From Bostrychus sinensis (lineage: Eukaryota; Chordata; Actinopteri; Gobiiformes; Eleotridae), in contig CM036255.1 in assembly GCA_020698575.1 (NCBI GenBank), positions 17,908,501 to 17,972,500 on the forward strand: 64,000 nt of DNA, read 5' to 3'. Position 1 is the stretch's first letter, and each line of letters starts with the position of its first letter. Positions 1 through 12,312 of the stretch are shown here, piece after piece. The translations under genes and the position numbers were made by a program. The notes under the pieces are model-generated. The model ran no database searches, was not told the origin of the DNA, and was given only the letters and a program-made list of their open reading frames with translations.

Positions 1-1430
1 ATATGGCCATTTTCACCATAGTTAAAAGGCTATGAACTGCCTAACTTCTTGTTGGTTAAAACGGAATAGGATATTGTAAAATGTATCCGTATATTGGAAA
101 GCAATCATTTTAACAAGGATATCTAACCAACTTCTTATCTAATGTTATTTGCACAGCCAAGAACCAATATATGACTGAACAAACCAGATTAGCTCATAAT
201 GCGGCTAAATATTGGCAGTCAATTGTGGTTACAACAGGGAGGTTGATCAGACCAAAGCTCCAAGTATAAATGCTCTGCTGACATTTTGGCACAGGCCGCA
301 TCTTGCCGTTTATTCTATCAGCTGTGGTGCCGTCCCAAAGTACACAGTACAAGGTCAGATCCACACAGCTGGCACCACCACACACATATCGGCTTAATCA
401 AAGGATCACACAGACTCTTGTTTATATTTAGGCAGTAGTACTGAGGTATGAAATGAAACGTTGAGCTGTGTGTCGTAGTGCAAGATAATGACACCAACTG
501 GGATTTGGATCTTGTGAACAATTTGTGTCTCAACCCAAACATCTACAAGTTACTATTTTCGATTAAAGTTACAAGGATTTGATTGTGCCACCTGATGAAA
601 TGTAGTTTGAGTCATAGATTTATTTTTGAAAATGTGGTGGGCTTTCTTGCATGTTTCAGCCTGTATAACTTGAAATCTAGAAGTATGTCAGTAGTAGAAT
701 AGAATAGCACTTGTTTTGTCTGCAAAATGTCAGTAATAATTGGTTAATGGTCAGTTAGTTCAGACTTCTATAAACATTGTATAGTAGTACATCGCTCTCC
801 TGACCTTCCTAATGTGGGAATGTCCAAAATGCACCAAAGGTTAGCCCCGGGGGAAGATGACCTTCTAGTTCAACATTTTTACTGATTTTTTTTCTGGATG
901 ACTGAGAACTTACACAGACATTTAAAAAAATTATATTTTATTACTAATCAAATCCATTTGAACGTAAACACTGAATACTTTCACACGATTAGTTTGCCCA
1001 AGACTAAGGTATACAACAGCTTCTAATATATTTTTGAAAATACCTTTACTAATCTGTTAGAAAATCCAGTTCCCCTGCACTGTAAAAGATATCTTCATCA
1101 CATAGAACTTTTTTTGTGCTATTTTTAATTTATCTATTCTGGGATATGCTAATGCAGTATTGTTTTGTAATTGTCAATAAGCTCGATAAGTATGATACCC
1201 CAGTAATAAGTATGATACCCCAGAAATTATTATTTCAATATGCCTCCTAGTACACAAATGTTAGAAATATTTGTGTGAATACTATGTTAAACTGTAAAAG
1301 AACTCATTGTGTCTTGTACTATTTGTATGTTTTTACTCTGTGTACCTAAACACTGACACTCACATGCAGATTAAGATGTCAAGCTGCACCTCTAATAAGC
1401 AGCAGAAAAGTACCAGGGTCAACTGTTGTT
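1..1430. other. Probable tmem64 intron 1 (partial), no gene seen
   Basis: AT-rich DNA with no coding signal. Exon 1 of tmem64, which encodes most of the protein, is not visible here and should lie to the left of the window. Small open frames in the first 550 bases overlap on both strands and look like chance. Confidence 0.5.
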
Positions 1431-1433
1431 TAA

Positions 1434-2157
1434 GGGTGTGTTCACACTTACTGGTTCGCAGGACTCGGTGCGCTTTGGGGCAAAAGTCCACCTGGGTCAA
1501 TGATGTCATTGGTGTGGTTCGACTTCACATTGAGCTCTGTCAAACGAACTAACTAAGTGAGCAGTAACAAACCTCACCTGTAGGGGGCAGTGCATCAGTA
1601 TTTACTGAGAGAAACTTGGGAAGAAGAAACCCTGCTCTTCTATTGGTCAAAGTCCACCCTCTTCAGCTCCATATATTCCAAAAATATTATACGCCGCACT
1701 TTAATTAGTATTTAATGAAGTTTTATAAGTAAAGCAGAGATATCGGCAAAAAACAGCTGTGGACTCTCTCTGTGAATAATATGAAATCTGTGTTTCAGCA
1801 ATGTTTTTACATTTGTTTGCTAATGTTGGCGACCTTTTAAATACATTTTATTTACAGTACATTTTTATTTTAGTGACGTTAGATCCGTGTATGTTTCTGT
1901 GCCCTTGGTAATCAGTGGTGAAGTCCTCTCCCTGCCGTTAGTCTGTTTGCACTTCACCAGGACCAGACCAAGAGCACACCAGGGCTCAAAGCGCACCGCA
2001 TTGAGACCTCTGATTTCAGGTGGATCAGAGTTCACTTGTTTGGTGCGCACCTGAGTCTGGTTGCGCGTTGACAGCTGCTCATACAAACCGGACTGTCCCA
2101 GAAAGCGCACCAGGGTTCAATTGAAGCAACCCAAACATGGCAAGTGTGAACACACCC
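1434..2157. mobile_element. PIF/Harbinger-like non-autonomous element (MITE)
   Basis: A 724-bp element with inverted ends: the left end begins GGGTGTGTTCACACTT and the right end is its reverse complement (AAGTGTGAACACACCC). Both ends are flanked by the trinucleotide TAA (1431-1433 and 2158-2160), as expected of the 3-bp target duplication of PIF/Harbinger elements. The interior has no transposase frame, so it would need a transposase in trans. It lies in the tmem64 intron just upstream of exon 2. Confidence 0.7.
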
Positions 2158-2319
2158 TAAAAGCTCACAACTCACACTTTCACATCAGACAACTTTGTAT
2201 AGATTTGTCTCCTTGCTGGCAAGTATGGAATAAATGTACATGTTTTGATTGACATCAGTGATTCTCCATCTGTTTTTCTGTTAATTCAAAGCTTTACCTC
2301 ATCTGTACATGTTTTTCAG

Positions 2320-5300
2320 ATCACAGACGTGTCCTTGCCAAACTACCTGGTGGCCTCATCTGTGGGTCTCTTACCCACCCAGCTCCTCAACTCTTACCTG
2401 GGCACAACACTCCGCACCATGGAGGACGTCATTGCCGAGCAGAGCATCAGCGGCTACTTTGTGTTCAGCTTACAGGTGAGTCGACAGTTTCTGTTTTTAC
2501 AACCATAAATAGGTTTTTACACACTTTAAAGCCTTGAAAGTATGTTATGTAAATATTGGTAAGAGCACTATGAGGTGGAGTTATTGTTAAAATGTTAATG
2601 TTATGTAATGAAGCTTTGAAAAGAAAGTAATAAACTGGGAACTGGAAAATAAAACCTATTAACTTATTATTTAACCATTTCCATAGATAAGAGCATTTTA
2701 TACTATGATGAATGTGAATTGTACAGTGATGCTAATTTGGTGAGAAAAAGACTTGTTTGTCTGTCTACAGGTCTGTACCAAGTTTTTAGAAATATCAATT
2801 TTGTAGACTTAAAACATAAGACAAAAAGCAATGACACGAGAATCTGATGGTGGTTAGTTAAGTTAAGAAAGACATAGTTAAAGAAAATATGTTAAAATGT
2901 ATTTTTTAACTGTTTACAATAGTTTACTGTCAGGCATGACAGGCAATTGTTAGATATTTATGCGGTTGCTGAGACCTTCAGCAACCACAGCTAGATGTGG
3001 TCGTATTTATTATTCTTATGCCACCAAATTTTATGGAGCCAACTAGTCCCAAACCATTCAAACAATTCAAAAACCTGTACTAAGTTGCTATTACTTTAGG
3101 CAAGAGATGCTTCAAAAATAAATATAATAAAAATCAAGATAATAATAATATAATATATAATATAATATAATAATAAATTCAATTGGTTAAACATATATAT
3201 TGATTTTTACAAAATTCTGACCTTTCAAAAACCTTCAAATAGTCAACCATTTATTTTTAAATGAATTTTAAAAACATTAAACACGACATTGCTGAAGGTC
3301 TCAGCATACAGCACATAGTGAAGTTTAAATACACATCTTATCCCTGTGCCCTTGTTCTGCCCACGTATAGTGTAGTGGAGGCAGCAGAGTATCTCCAACC
3401 AAAAGACTCATGGTCGGCACCTTTCATCCCCTTACATGTAAAACAAGGTGGTTTTACAGATTTAAACAAATATTAAAGGCCTTTACAGATAGGTTTAAAT
3501 TCTCATCTCAAGGGCTTATCCCAGTTGTGTAATAGCTAGTGCACTGGCTTTGGACAGAGGAGCCCCGAGTTCAAATCCCATGAACCTCATGAATTTGACA
3601 GGGGGAGGTTTTGTGCATTTAAATCACAGTTTAATTGTCCAACACCTGTGTTCTCTACACTGGTGTTCCCAATTTTTCTGATTGTGTGAGCAGACAAGGA
3701 GACTTGGCTTTAAGCTCTAGCTGACTGGATACAGCCCAGCGCTTGCAAGTAGGCAAGTGGGGTTCAAGTCTCACCAGTACCTCTAGCCATAGGAACCGCA
3801 CGCAATAGCTTCAGCCACTGCAAATGTATCTAGTTCTACATGCATAGTGTGCAGTTAAACCCACATTTTTAGCATCTACAAACTTCAAAGTGTTCTATCT
3901 AGTATCCAAAAGATGTGTGGAAAGAGCATGGCAATATTATTTTTATTGTTATAATTATTTACAAGATATTTTTATTTATTTATTTTACATTTATGACATA
4001 GCCCATAGTATTATGATTTAATTGGAAACACAATTTCCTTTATCTCTTTATCTATTTACTTTGGCTGGTTAGATGAGCAGTAGTATTTTTGGCATATTGA
4101 TCTAATGGGACTTGTTTGCAGAAACACGCATAGCAGCCTGAAAAGTGTCACTGCTAATTTTCTAGATAATTCATTTTCTTGGTATGCACCGATACTTCTA
4201 GGAAGCATGACAGTAGGATCACGTCATCTGTAGACACACCTAAGACGCTGATCCTTTAGCTTAGCAGAACAATGCACATAAGTAGCCATCAGGAAAGCAG
4301 TTATAAGTGGTGGTATGTAGCCACACCCTCATAGCATATGTTCCACATATGCTATGAGGAATATGGAATAAACATATACTGGACTCTGCCATGGTGACCT
4401 GTCAGACCTAAGGGGCTTGTACAGGGTCTTATGTAAAGGCTATTACGTGAGCAACTCTCCTTACAGCATTTACAGTCTAGGCTTATGGAGCTACATATGT
4501 GAATTATGCCCACAGCTCTGCTCGGCCCACACTTGGGTCACTGTAAGCTGCCGCCTCATCTCTAACACCTGTTCTGCTTTATTTAATCCTGACAAGTGCT
4601 CCAACATCATGGGCTTGAAATATTGGACAGGTTCAAGGGGTTCACGTTTCGAGGGTCAACTGAAGATTAGTGGGTTTCCTGATGTTGAATGCCCTTCAAA
4701 TTGACAACTGGCTTCAATCACACAATAGTCTTCTTAAACTGAAGGTGGGGAAGTCCAGCAGCTGCTCATACTGGCAAGTTAGTTAATATGTGTTAGTGCA
4801 CAATGCATACAAATGAAATAAACTCATTTAGCTCATAAAGGCTAAACAAAGAATAATTTATCACAAAACACGACATGTATTTATGCTTTTTTCCTACAAT
4901 GCCAGTTCTGTAAAGAAATAAATGTCTTTTCACATTATTGAACAACATTCTGGCATGGAAAAAGAGTCCTGGGATTGCACATACCAGGAAAGAGAGCAAG
5001 GGGAACAGGTGTAATGTGTAGTTGGAGAAGAACCAACGTAGAGGCATTTGGTTCCACGAAATGTGCACAAGGAATTTCAGAGAACAAAGAAAGGCTTGCA
5101 AGCAAGGTGGGTAAAGTGTCTTGCTCAAGGACTCAAGGACTCAATGACTACCAATCTTCCGGAGCTACTGTTGCCCTTTTTTTAAAAACATAAACATAAG
5201 TAGTATGTGTTTAGTGCTTTATGTTTCCCTAGGTCCAAAAAATGTAAGTCTTACCTCATATTTGCCTCACCTAGTATTAACTTGACTATGTTATGATATT

Positions 5301-6959
5301 AACACCTCACAACACATAAATCTGGATAACACATATTTGAACATTTACAATGCCTAAACAATAATGTTCCTTTTTTGTTTTTGTTTTTTTGCTCATTGTA
5401 CTCAATAAAATGGACAAAAAACCTTTTCGCTTCTAAGCATACCAATTACCTCTCTCTGTGTACTATTACAATTCTTGGGAAAACACACCATGTTAACACA
5501 ACTACACACATATGACACAGTGCAGAGTATTTTCCTGAATATTGCTTTAGGTACAATAATCTTAATTGTAATTGCTTATGTACAATAATCAGTGCAGATT
5601 GCATCAATAAAAAGTTTCTTTACATCATTTGCCGCATTTTGTAACAACCTGACAAAATGTAATGAAATTTTTACTATGTAATAAATTCCACATTTTGTAA
5701 AAAAAAAAAAAAAATGCTGATGTGATAAGTTTTCACTTGGCTATGACCTCTCAAACTTTAACTGACTCCTCCTAGAGCCTTAGGGGTCATTAAAAACTAT
5801 CAATATTATTGAATTGTGTATGTGATTTTCTTTTTTCTAGAAAAAGTGTCTATAACTTATACATACTGTAAATAGCGAGAGCGTTTTTTCAAGAGGTTAA
5901 GAAATTTTACAGTTAATTGTAAAAATATAGCATCTGTAGCGCAAATATAGCGGCACCTACTGGTGACTGAGCTAAGACTCTCAAGACACCTCTGCAAAAA
6001 GAGGAGATGCAGCAGCAAACAACAAAGTGCCCTGTGCAAACACATGTCTATTATAAGGTGACTGCAATTCAGGCGAATATTCATTTCCAAGTGTGCTAAG
6101 AAGATGCCCAATTTTAATTGGTTTTAGATAATGCACGGTATTACTAAATGTATTTAAAAATAAATTGACCTTCATTTTGTAATTGTTTTCTCAATAAGTA
6201 ATAATTGACTACAAAAGTGGGAAATCCAGTATATTTTGCATTCAGGCAGTTTAATACAAAATGTGTTAAATGATTACAAAATGCAGGATTGATTTAATAA
6301 AGTAAATATTTATGACATTGTAATTTAATGCTGTATTATTACAACATTATTATTATTACAATATTATTAATATATATTATTACTAGGGCCGGGAATCGAT
6401 AAAAAAAATTAATAATTCGCAAAGCTGGAAAAAACTTGCAACTTGCAAAGAAAATAAATAGTCTCTTTGAGAGCTGTAACTCAGACATAGCTTGCCTAAA
6501 TAAGGCTCATCTGGAACGCGCCTGATGGATGGAAACGGAAATGTGTCGTCTTCTACGCTCGCGCGGTGCACGTGTTGCTGCCTCTGTCAGTGTCGTTGTA
6601 ATATTTTTGTTGTGATCAAATTAATCGATGCGTCAATTGAAATTAACGCGATTAAATCAATAAATTAACGCACTGCGTTAACACGATAATTTTCCCAGCC
6701 CTAATTATTACATTATAAATGATATGGTTTATCAGACCCATCTGACCTTATACTCTGTGTGTTGCAGATCATCATAAGTATCGGTCTGATGTTCTACGTG
6801 GTGCACCGGGCCCAGGTGGAGCTGAACGCAGCCATTGCCGCCTGTCAGATGGAGCTCAAGTCGTCCCATATGAACGGCTCCTCTTCCAACCACAGCAGCT
6901 TCAGCTACTGCAGCAAGAGGCCTCACGCTGGCGGAGGGAACTGCATCAACGTGGTGTAA
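2320..6959 (+). CDS. tmem64: Transmembrane protein 64, last two exons (partial)
   Basis: Two exons: 2320-2475 (52 codons, ITDVSLPNYL to GYFVFSLQ) and 6768-6959 (63 codons plus TAA, IIISIGLMFYVVHRAQ to INVV). Acceptors are TTTTTCAG and GTTGCAG and the donor is CAG/GTGAGT; both junctions are in phase 0. The sequence closely matches the C-terminal part of vertebrate TMEM64, a multi-pass protein of the VTT (SNARE-associated/DedA) family linked in mammals to SERCA2 and calcium signalling in osteoclasts. The exon 2 segment with LLPTQLLNSYLGTT belongs to the VTT domain. The IIISIGLMFYVV stretch is the last membrane helix, followed by a cytosolic tail rich in Ser and Asn. The N-terminal part lies outside the window to the left. 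The intron carries two tRNA-like repeats and a hAT MITE. Confidence 0.93.
3515..3592 (+). repeat. tRNA-like SINE head
   Basis: The stretch reads like a tRNA pseudogene: an A-box-like AATAGCTAGTGCACTGG and a B-box-like GAGTTCAAATCCC are correctly spaced. It cannot be a working tRNA, since no acceptor stem pairs. It is best read as a SINE fragment in the tmem64 intron. Confidence 0.45.
3712..3778 (+). repeat. Second tRNA-like SINE head
   Basis: The A-box-like TAGCTGACTGG and the B-box-like GGGTTCAAGTCTC lie about 35 bases apart in the same orientation as the neighbour about 200 bases upstream. Sequence between the boxes differs from that neighbour, so this is a separate insertion. Confidence 0.4.
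6384..6703. mobile_element. hAT-type MITE with exact 8-bp target duplication
   Basis: A 320-bp element with ends TAGGGCCGGGAA and TTCCCAGCCCTA (inverted, one mismatch), flanked on both sides by the same 8 bases, ATTATTAC (6376-6383 and 6704-6711). An 8-bp duplication is the hallmark of hAT transposition. The interior is short, includes several TTAACGC-type motifs near the right end, and has no transposase frame. It ends 64 bases before tmem64 exon 3. Confidence 0.8.
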
Positions 6960-7630
6960 AGAGACTCTACTATCAATGACTACTCTTGAACCAGCTGTCC
7001 TTCACCATGGGAATAACCGGATAGCTTTATACTGTTGTCAGCTGCAAATTCTGACCACCAGTTCTGCCACTTTAGCCGTTACAATGTTTAAGGATCACGC
7101 ACTCTTCTGGAGTGTTATGGCTTTGCTGTATTTGCAGTGTTTTTGATTATTTAAAGTTAGGTAGGTACTTATTACACACTTACACTGTTACAGGAGATGT
7201 CAAAACGTGAGTCTTTTGAAGTAGAGCTTGGCATTGACGGCCTGCTTTATTTAACTCTTATGAATGTGCAGTCTGGAGCTTATAAACAAAAAACTTTACA
7301 TTATAGTCTCAAAGATATGCTAACCTATGCATCTTTTTCCTCCATTAGTTTGTTTTCAGTGGTCTACACCCAAAATAATACGATTAATATAAAGGGCATT
7401 ATTCTAACAGAATTGTTTTTTAGTAAAGTTATAGTATAAATTTTAATATTGTAAAAAGTAAATTTATTTCACTTTGGAATGAAACACGTATATAGATTCA
7501 GTACACACAGAGTGAAACATCATTTTACATGTTATTATGGTTTACAGGTATTGAAAAACAATGTTCAGTATCTCGTAAACTTATATTTTACACAAGCGTC
7601 AGAATCATCACAAATAAAATAAATAAAATC
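6960..7630 (+). other. tmem64: Probable tmem64 3' UTR with poly(A) signals
   Basis: Sequence after the tmem64 stop codon. AATAAA occurs at 7613-7618 and again at 7622-7627, giving a plausible 3' UTR of about 0.65 kb. A later AATAAA near 9670 would give a longer form. Transcript data would decide. Confidence 0.4.
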
Positions 7631-7639
7631 TTGAAATTC

Positions 7640-9730
7640 TGTATTTCACTCTCTGGACACACACAAGAATATACTTACCTTTTGAATAGAATAGTTGAAA
7701 TAAATTTACTTTTGTACCATATTGTACTACATAGGACTGCAGTGTCTTTTTAGATTATAGAGAGGGAAAAGGCAGTAGGGAGCAGTACCAGCCTCTCCGC
7801 TCATGTGATTTCTGCTGAATGGGAGCCGATGGCCTGGAGATTGTTTTAGCTCTTGTGCAGTTTTGATAAGAGCAGCTGGAGATGGAGCAGATTCACAGCA
7901 GGAAACTCAGGACCGTTCAGGAAAAAGTCCAAGTCAGCTCCACAGTAGCACAGCCGCGCTCCACATGTTCACACACAGTTGTTCACTCAGCTCAAACACA
8001 GCTGAAGCCAAGATGTCCTGAAAATGTTTATACTTCTTTTTTCTAGATTTTGTTTACTCAGCCATAAGATTATTAATTAGTATTATCAGTGCATAGACAT
8101 GTGCTCTTTGTTTAGAAAATGATGTGCAATACATGGAAGCATGGTGATAATGAATGTCATATTTCAGTGCTGAAACCAAACTAATGGGAGATGATACTAA
8201 CCCAGACATACATTTTAGTGTACAAAAGCTATGCTACATGGGATAAGGCTGTTATTTTTGTGCCATTTTTTGAGGTAAGGGACATGTGGCTTATTTTTAT
8301 TTTTCTTAATGGTTTACTACTTAATAGTACAACAACAGCAACAAGATGTTCTGCTGTAGTCCTTTCGCACAGTTCTCTACTACACTAAACTACTACAGCT
8401 GTTATTTTCAGTAGGATTATGTTTGCTCTAAAGTAGAACTGATGTGTCTGAAGCTGACAATCAAACACAACATGGACACTGAATGAATGTGGCGATTTTT
8501 TTTTAACTTGCATTAATGTGATGCTGCTCCTCAGACTGAGTCTGAATGGGGGATTATAAGGGCTCTTACATACACAATTACTCCCTCTATTTGTTCACAA
8601 AAGCCAGGTTTTTGGGGCTTGCATTGTTTTACTTTTTGTAATATTTACATCACAACACATTCCATACCATGTAAGTCCCATGAAATTGTAATGTGTTTTA
8701 ATGCTAAATGTTTATTTTTCTCCACACAGCTTGCTGGTTTAAAGGGCCCCATCTTCTCTGAGATAAGCAATAATGAATGAAAGCAAAAAATATGAAGAGA
8801 TCATCAGCTAAGTTTCATTTTAGATCAGATGCTGACAGAGGCACCATTTTGTAAAGATATATTTTTGTTGAGAGTGAACAAAAGTCTTGAATCATATTCC
8901 ACTGTATGGTGTTGTCTGTACATTCCCAGGTTTGTGTTAAGGTGTTCAGCCTGCCTTTTACCTCCTGCTGCCTCTGACAGACATTTTTGTGCTGCCTATG
9001 AAGTGAACGAGATGATGTCATGAGACACACCCACTTGTACGCAGTACAGCTTTTCAGATGTTCTTTGGGAGAGTGTATTTGATTAGGAATTTAACATTTA
9101 GTTTTAAGAGATTAAATGTTGTATGATTATGTAGGTGATGTTAGGCTCAATTATGAAATAGGGAGTGGTTTACTTTCTCAGTAAGATATATAATGTTAAC
9201 ACTCTCCAAGAAAGGTGTCATTTGCACAGCTGTCCTGTTTAGAAGAACTGGAAGTTATGCCATGTTTAATGCAAAAATCAAACTCATCAAACTTGTCACC
9301 ATGAATAGTTCTCATAATATTTTAGCCTCTTAACAATGACTTTGCAAACTGTATAGTGATGCGTGACACATGACTACAGTAAAGGCACAGGCTTTGGTTC
9401 TTCCGAGGTGGGCTCCACTTAAAACTTAGATCTAGTTATGCAACAACTGATTCCTAAGGGAAGTATATTTCATAGCCACCCGTACGAAGACCTGTATTTG
9501 GGACAATATCATTAAAGGGTTCATGTTTGGTGCTATGAAATGCAATACTTCCCATCTGTATCAAGTGCATTACTCTTATACTGTATTTTGTAATACAGAT
9601 AATTTTACAGTGTATAAATAAGAATATTTATCACTGTACAATGCTTGTTCAGTGTTATTTATGAAAGAAAATAAAACTTTAAGTTTTTTTTCTAAATAAT
9701 TGTTTATTTTTATTTATTTTTAGAAAATTA
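7640..9730. other. Intergenic DNA, no gene seen
   Basis: AT-rich sequence between tmem64 and the Tc1 remnant. All open frames are short and lack splice partners or recognisable peptides. Part may be an extended tmem64 3' UTR. Confidence 0.5.
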
Positions 9731-9737
9731 ATTATAC

Positions 9738-10245
9738 ATGTACAATAAGTTCATGTGCACTACACTGAACATGAAGAAAATAGAGTTGTCTGAGGAGATC
9801 AGAAAGAAAATTAAAGACAAGTATGTACAAGAAAAAAAAGGTCCTAGGTTGAGCTCCAAGGTCCAGGTCCATCATCAGTGTCCGGTTGGACCACATGTCA
9901 CTGTTGGAGCCAAAGTGGAGAGATGGAAGATGACCAAGAAGGACTGCCGAAAGTAAATCATAAAAAAATAAGACTGGAAGTTCTCAAACTGTATTGTGAC
10001 AAGCCACAAAGCTTCAGGGAATATGTCTTTTGGACAGGTGAGACAAAACTGGAACTTAGGCGATCATGTCAGTGCTGTGTTCACAAATGCTAAAATTATC
10101 AACAAAACAAACACTGTACCTAGTGTGAAACACAAGGGAGGCCCAGTTATGTCCTGGGGTTGCTTTGCTGCATGTGGCACAGGGTGTTTTAAATCTGTGG
10201 ATGGTGCAATGAAAACTACTGGACTATTCTCTGGATTTGATGAAC
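9738..10245 (+). pseudogene. Tc1/mariner transposase remnant
   Basis: Three reading frames in succession match parts of a Tc1-type transposase. At 9740-9955 is the helix-turn-helix region (ELSEEIRKKI and VTVGAKVERWKM). Near 9990-10060 is SFREYVFWTGETKLEL, where families have WTDETK or WSDETK, so the first catalytic Asp is Gly here. At 10115-10215 is NTVPSVKHKGGPVMSWGCFAACGTG. The breaks between frames, the lost Asp and the missing C-terminal third show a dead copy. A tRNA-like repeat abuts its 3' side. Confidence 0.8.
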
Positions 10246-10289
10246 TGTGTTCTGTTAACTTAAATAATTCTATTGAACCACAATTCATA

Positions 10290-10494
10290 AGCAATATGGC
10301 TCAATGGAAAAAGCATTTACCCCTGTAGTAGAAGATCTTCAAGTTTGAGTCCAGGTCACTTTATCTTTACCATTGCGAGGTAGGACCAGTCGCTTGGCAG
10401 AGGTCTACCTACGCTCCCCGAGTGCTTCTAGTTTTAATTTTTCTTTTTTTTTTTTTTTCTCAATTTTGTATATTTTTGTACATTGATAGATCTT
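10290..10494 (+). repeat. Composite repeat copy (tRNA-like unit plus tail)
   Basis: Begins with the tRNA-like unit (TGGCTCAATGGAAAAAGC, then GTTTGAGTCCAGG), continues through CCATTGCGAGGTAGGACCAG and the CTCCCCGAGTGCTTCTAG segment, and ends in a T-run and TTTTGTACATTGATA. The same parts in the same order recur at 38030-39742. Confidence 0.7.
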
Positions 10495-10499
10495 TCTTT

Positions 10500-12180
10500 G
10501 TTCATAGCCAACACTTTTGCTCAGTACTGTATATCTATGTATAGACATTCCCACTCCTGTATCTTTGAATATGACCTGGCCCTAACCTATAACACTTTCA
10601 GGTACAAGCTGTTCGCACTCGGGAGGTTTTCCCTTATCTTGCAAACAGCTAAATGAATGTCAGTCCTCAAATATGCAGGCGCACTGTGAGGCCAGAAATA
10701 ATGCTGGCTTCTGGGGCAGTTTGTCACAGTGATTTTGAAGTGACACAGTGATGGATGCGGTCGGTGGTGATATAGAGCGAGAGAGCAGCACTGCCACCAC
10801 TTTATACGCCCTTGCATTTTGCCTTGTGACTTTCTACCAGCACAAAAGATGAGTGTCTGTCACATGATTAGGGCAGATGCCACTTCAGCATACACATTAA
10901 ATGTGTGAAAAAACAACTATTTTTATTTACTGTGTTAAGTGTCATTCAGGGCTGGGTCAGCTCTGTGTTGAGCCATTGGCCATGGAACTGTCTACATAAA
11001 ACCAAGAACATTCATTTTGACAGGCCTCCAATGAAAGCCTTAGATCTCACTGAGGGCTGTGTGGATGGATGCTCCAAAAATACATCTGCAAGTCAGTTGT
11101 TGTTGGTTGACGGGAAAAGCACATCTCAGGGTGAAGATGTAGAAGAGTGAGCAAAATGGCTCATGCACCTTTCTGTCCCAGATTAAAGGGGTGTTTGCTC
11201 ATAGATTTGTGAAAGATGCAAAAGTTGATAGGAGCCTGGCACCAGAATCCTGCTGTTCAAAGCGGACTGATATTTACATGATCACTTGGGCTGACAGATG
11301 TTGGCTCCATCTGTACCATTTATGACCTACTGCTGCACCACTGCCAGGCCAAATAGCTAGCAAATATTTGGTATATTAGGTTAATAATATATATATATTT
11401 TTTATTTTGGTTAATTTACAGTATATATTTGTTTTAAATGATTTACCAGTGTCTTTAACTAGTACATGAGGAAAATAATAAATTCTGTTATAGGTGGTTG
11501 GGAATGGTCAGATGAGGCTCAAAAGATATGCTTACTGTGTGGCACATAGCTGTTTGCAGGTTTAGGTAAAATTCATAGCACTGGACAGACTGTGTGCCCT
11601 TGCTGATCAGTAAAGGAACTGAGCTCTGCTCTCAGGGAGAAGACACATCTATGTCCTCTCTAAAAGGTCAGCTCTTCTTCAGCTAGACAACTATAAAACT
11701 TGTGCTGTCTGCTCACTAAGCAGACATTAAACACTGACACCCTGATTTGAATGGCGTTTCATTACAAAATGAAGCAGGTGAATGATGAGGAGCTCTGAGC
11801 CACAAATGAGATCAACACAAAACATTATTGGCAGTTCTTATTTGTAGCCTAATCTGCTTGAACTGATGTAACTGTAACCTGCTACATTTAATATTACAAA
11901 TATCCTAAACATATCTAAAACTTCACCCAAACCATACTTAAATATTGCACTACAGCAAAGTACAGTGCATAATGTTGCTATTTTAATTTTAGAATACTAT
12001 TCTTTATAGACCTACAAAATAAAAGTAACATACATTATACATTTTAAAAAAAATCAAAAATCAGTAGTGCTCTCTTGTGGATAGTTATTGAAACTACACA
12101 ACAACCATACTTGCGCGCTTTGAGTAGAGATTTAGATGTTATATACTGTATTTAAATTCACAAACAATTAAAATAGTTAA
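10500..12180. other. Intergenic DNA, no gene seen
   Basis: No exon-like peptide, RNA gene or clear element was seen between the repeat copy and the tdp2 3' end. Open frames are under 85 codons and unrelated to known families. Confidence 0.5.
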
Positions 12181-12183
12181 GCA

Positions 12184-12189
12184 TTTATT
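12184..12189 (-). terminator. tdp2: tdp2 poly(A) signal candidate
   Basis: TTTATT on the plus strand is AATAAA in gene orientation, about 125 bases beyond the tdp2 stop codon. A second hexamer near 12217 is a close alternative. The 3' UTR would be short. Confidence 0.45.
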
Positions 12190-12312
12190 TAATAACATTT
12201 ACAGCAACCCAAAGTCAAATTTATTTCTGACCAAATTGTCATAATATTTGTAGTATAATATTGTTGCAAAACATTAAATACATACAAGCTAAAATTAAAA
12301 ATGAATGCGTTA

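Noticed and set aside
3137..3176. ATA/TA-rich run considered as a regulatory or origin element
   Set aside because: Simple low-complexity AT repeat inside an intron, with nothing else to support function.
3515..3592. Possible tRNA gene
   Set aside because: A- and B-box-like motifs are present but no acceptor stem pairs, so it is scored as a SINE head.
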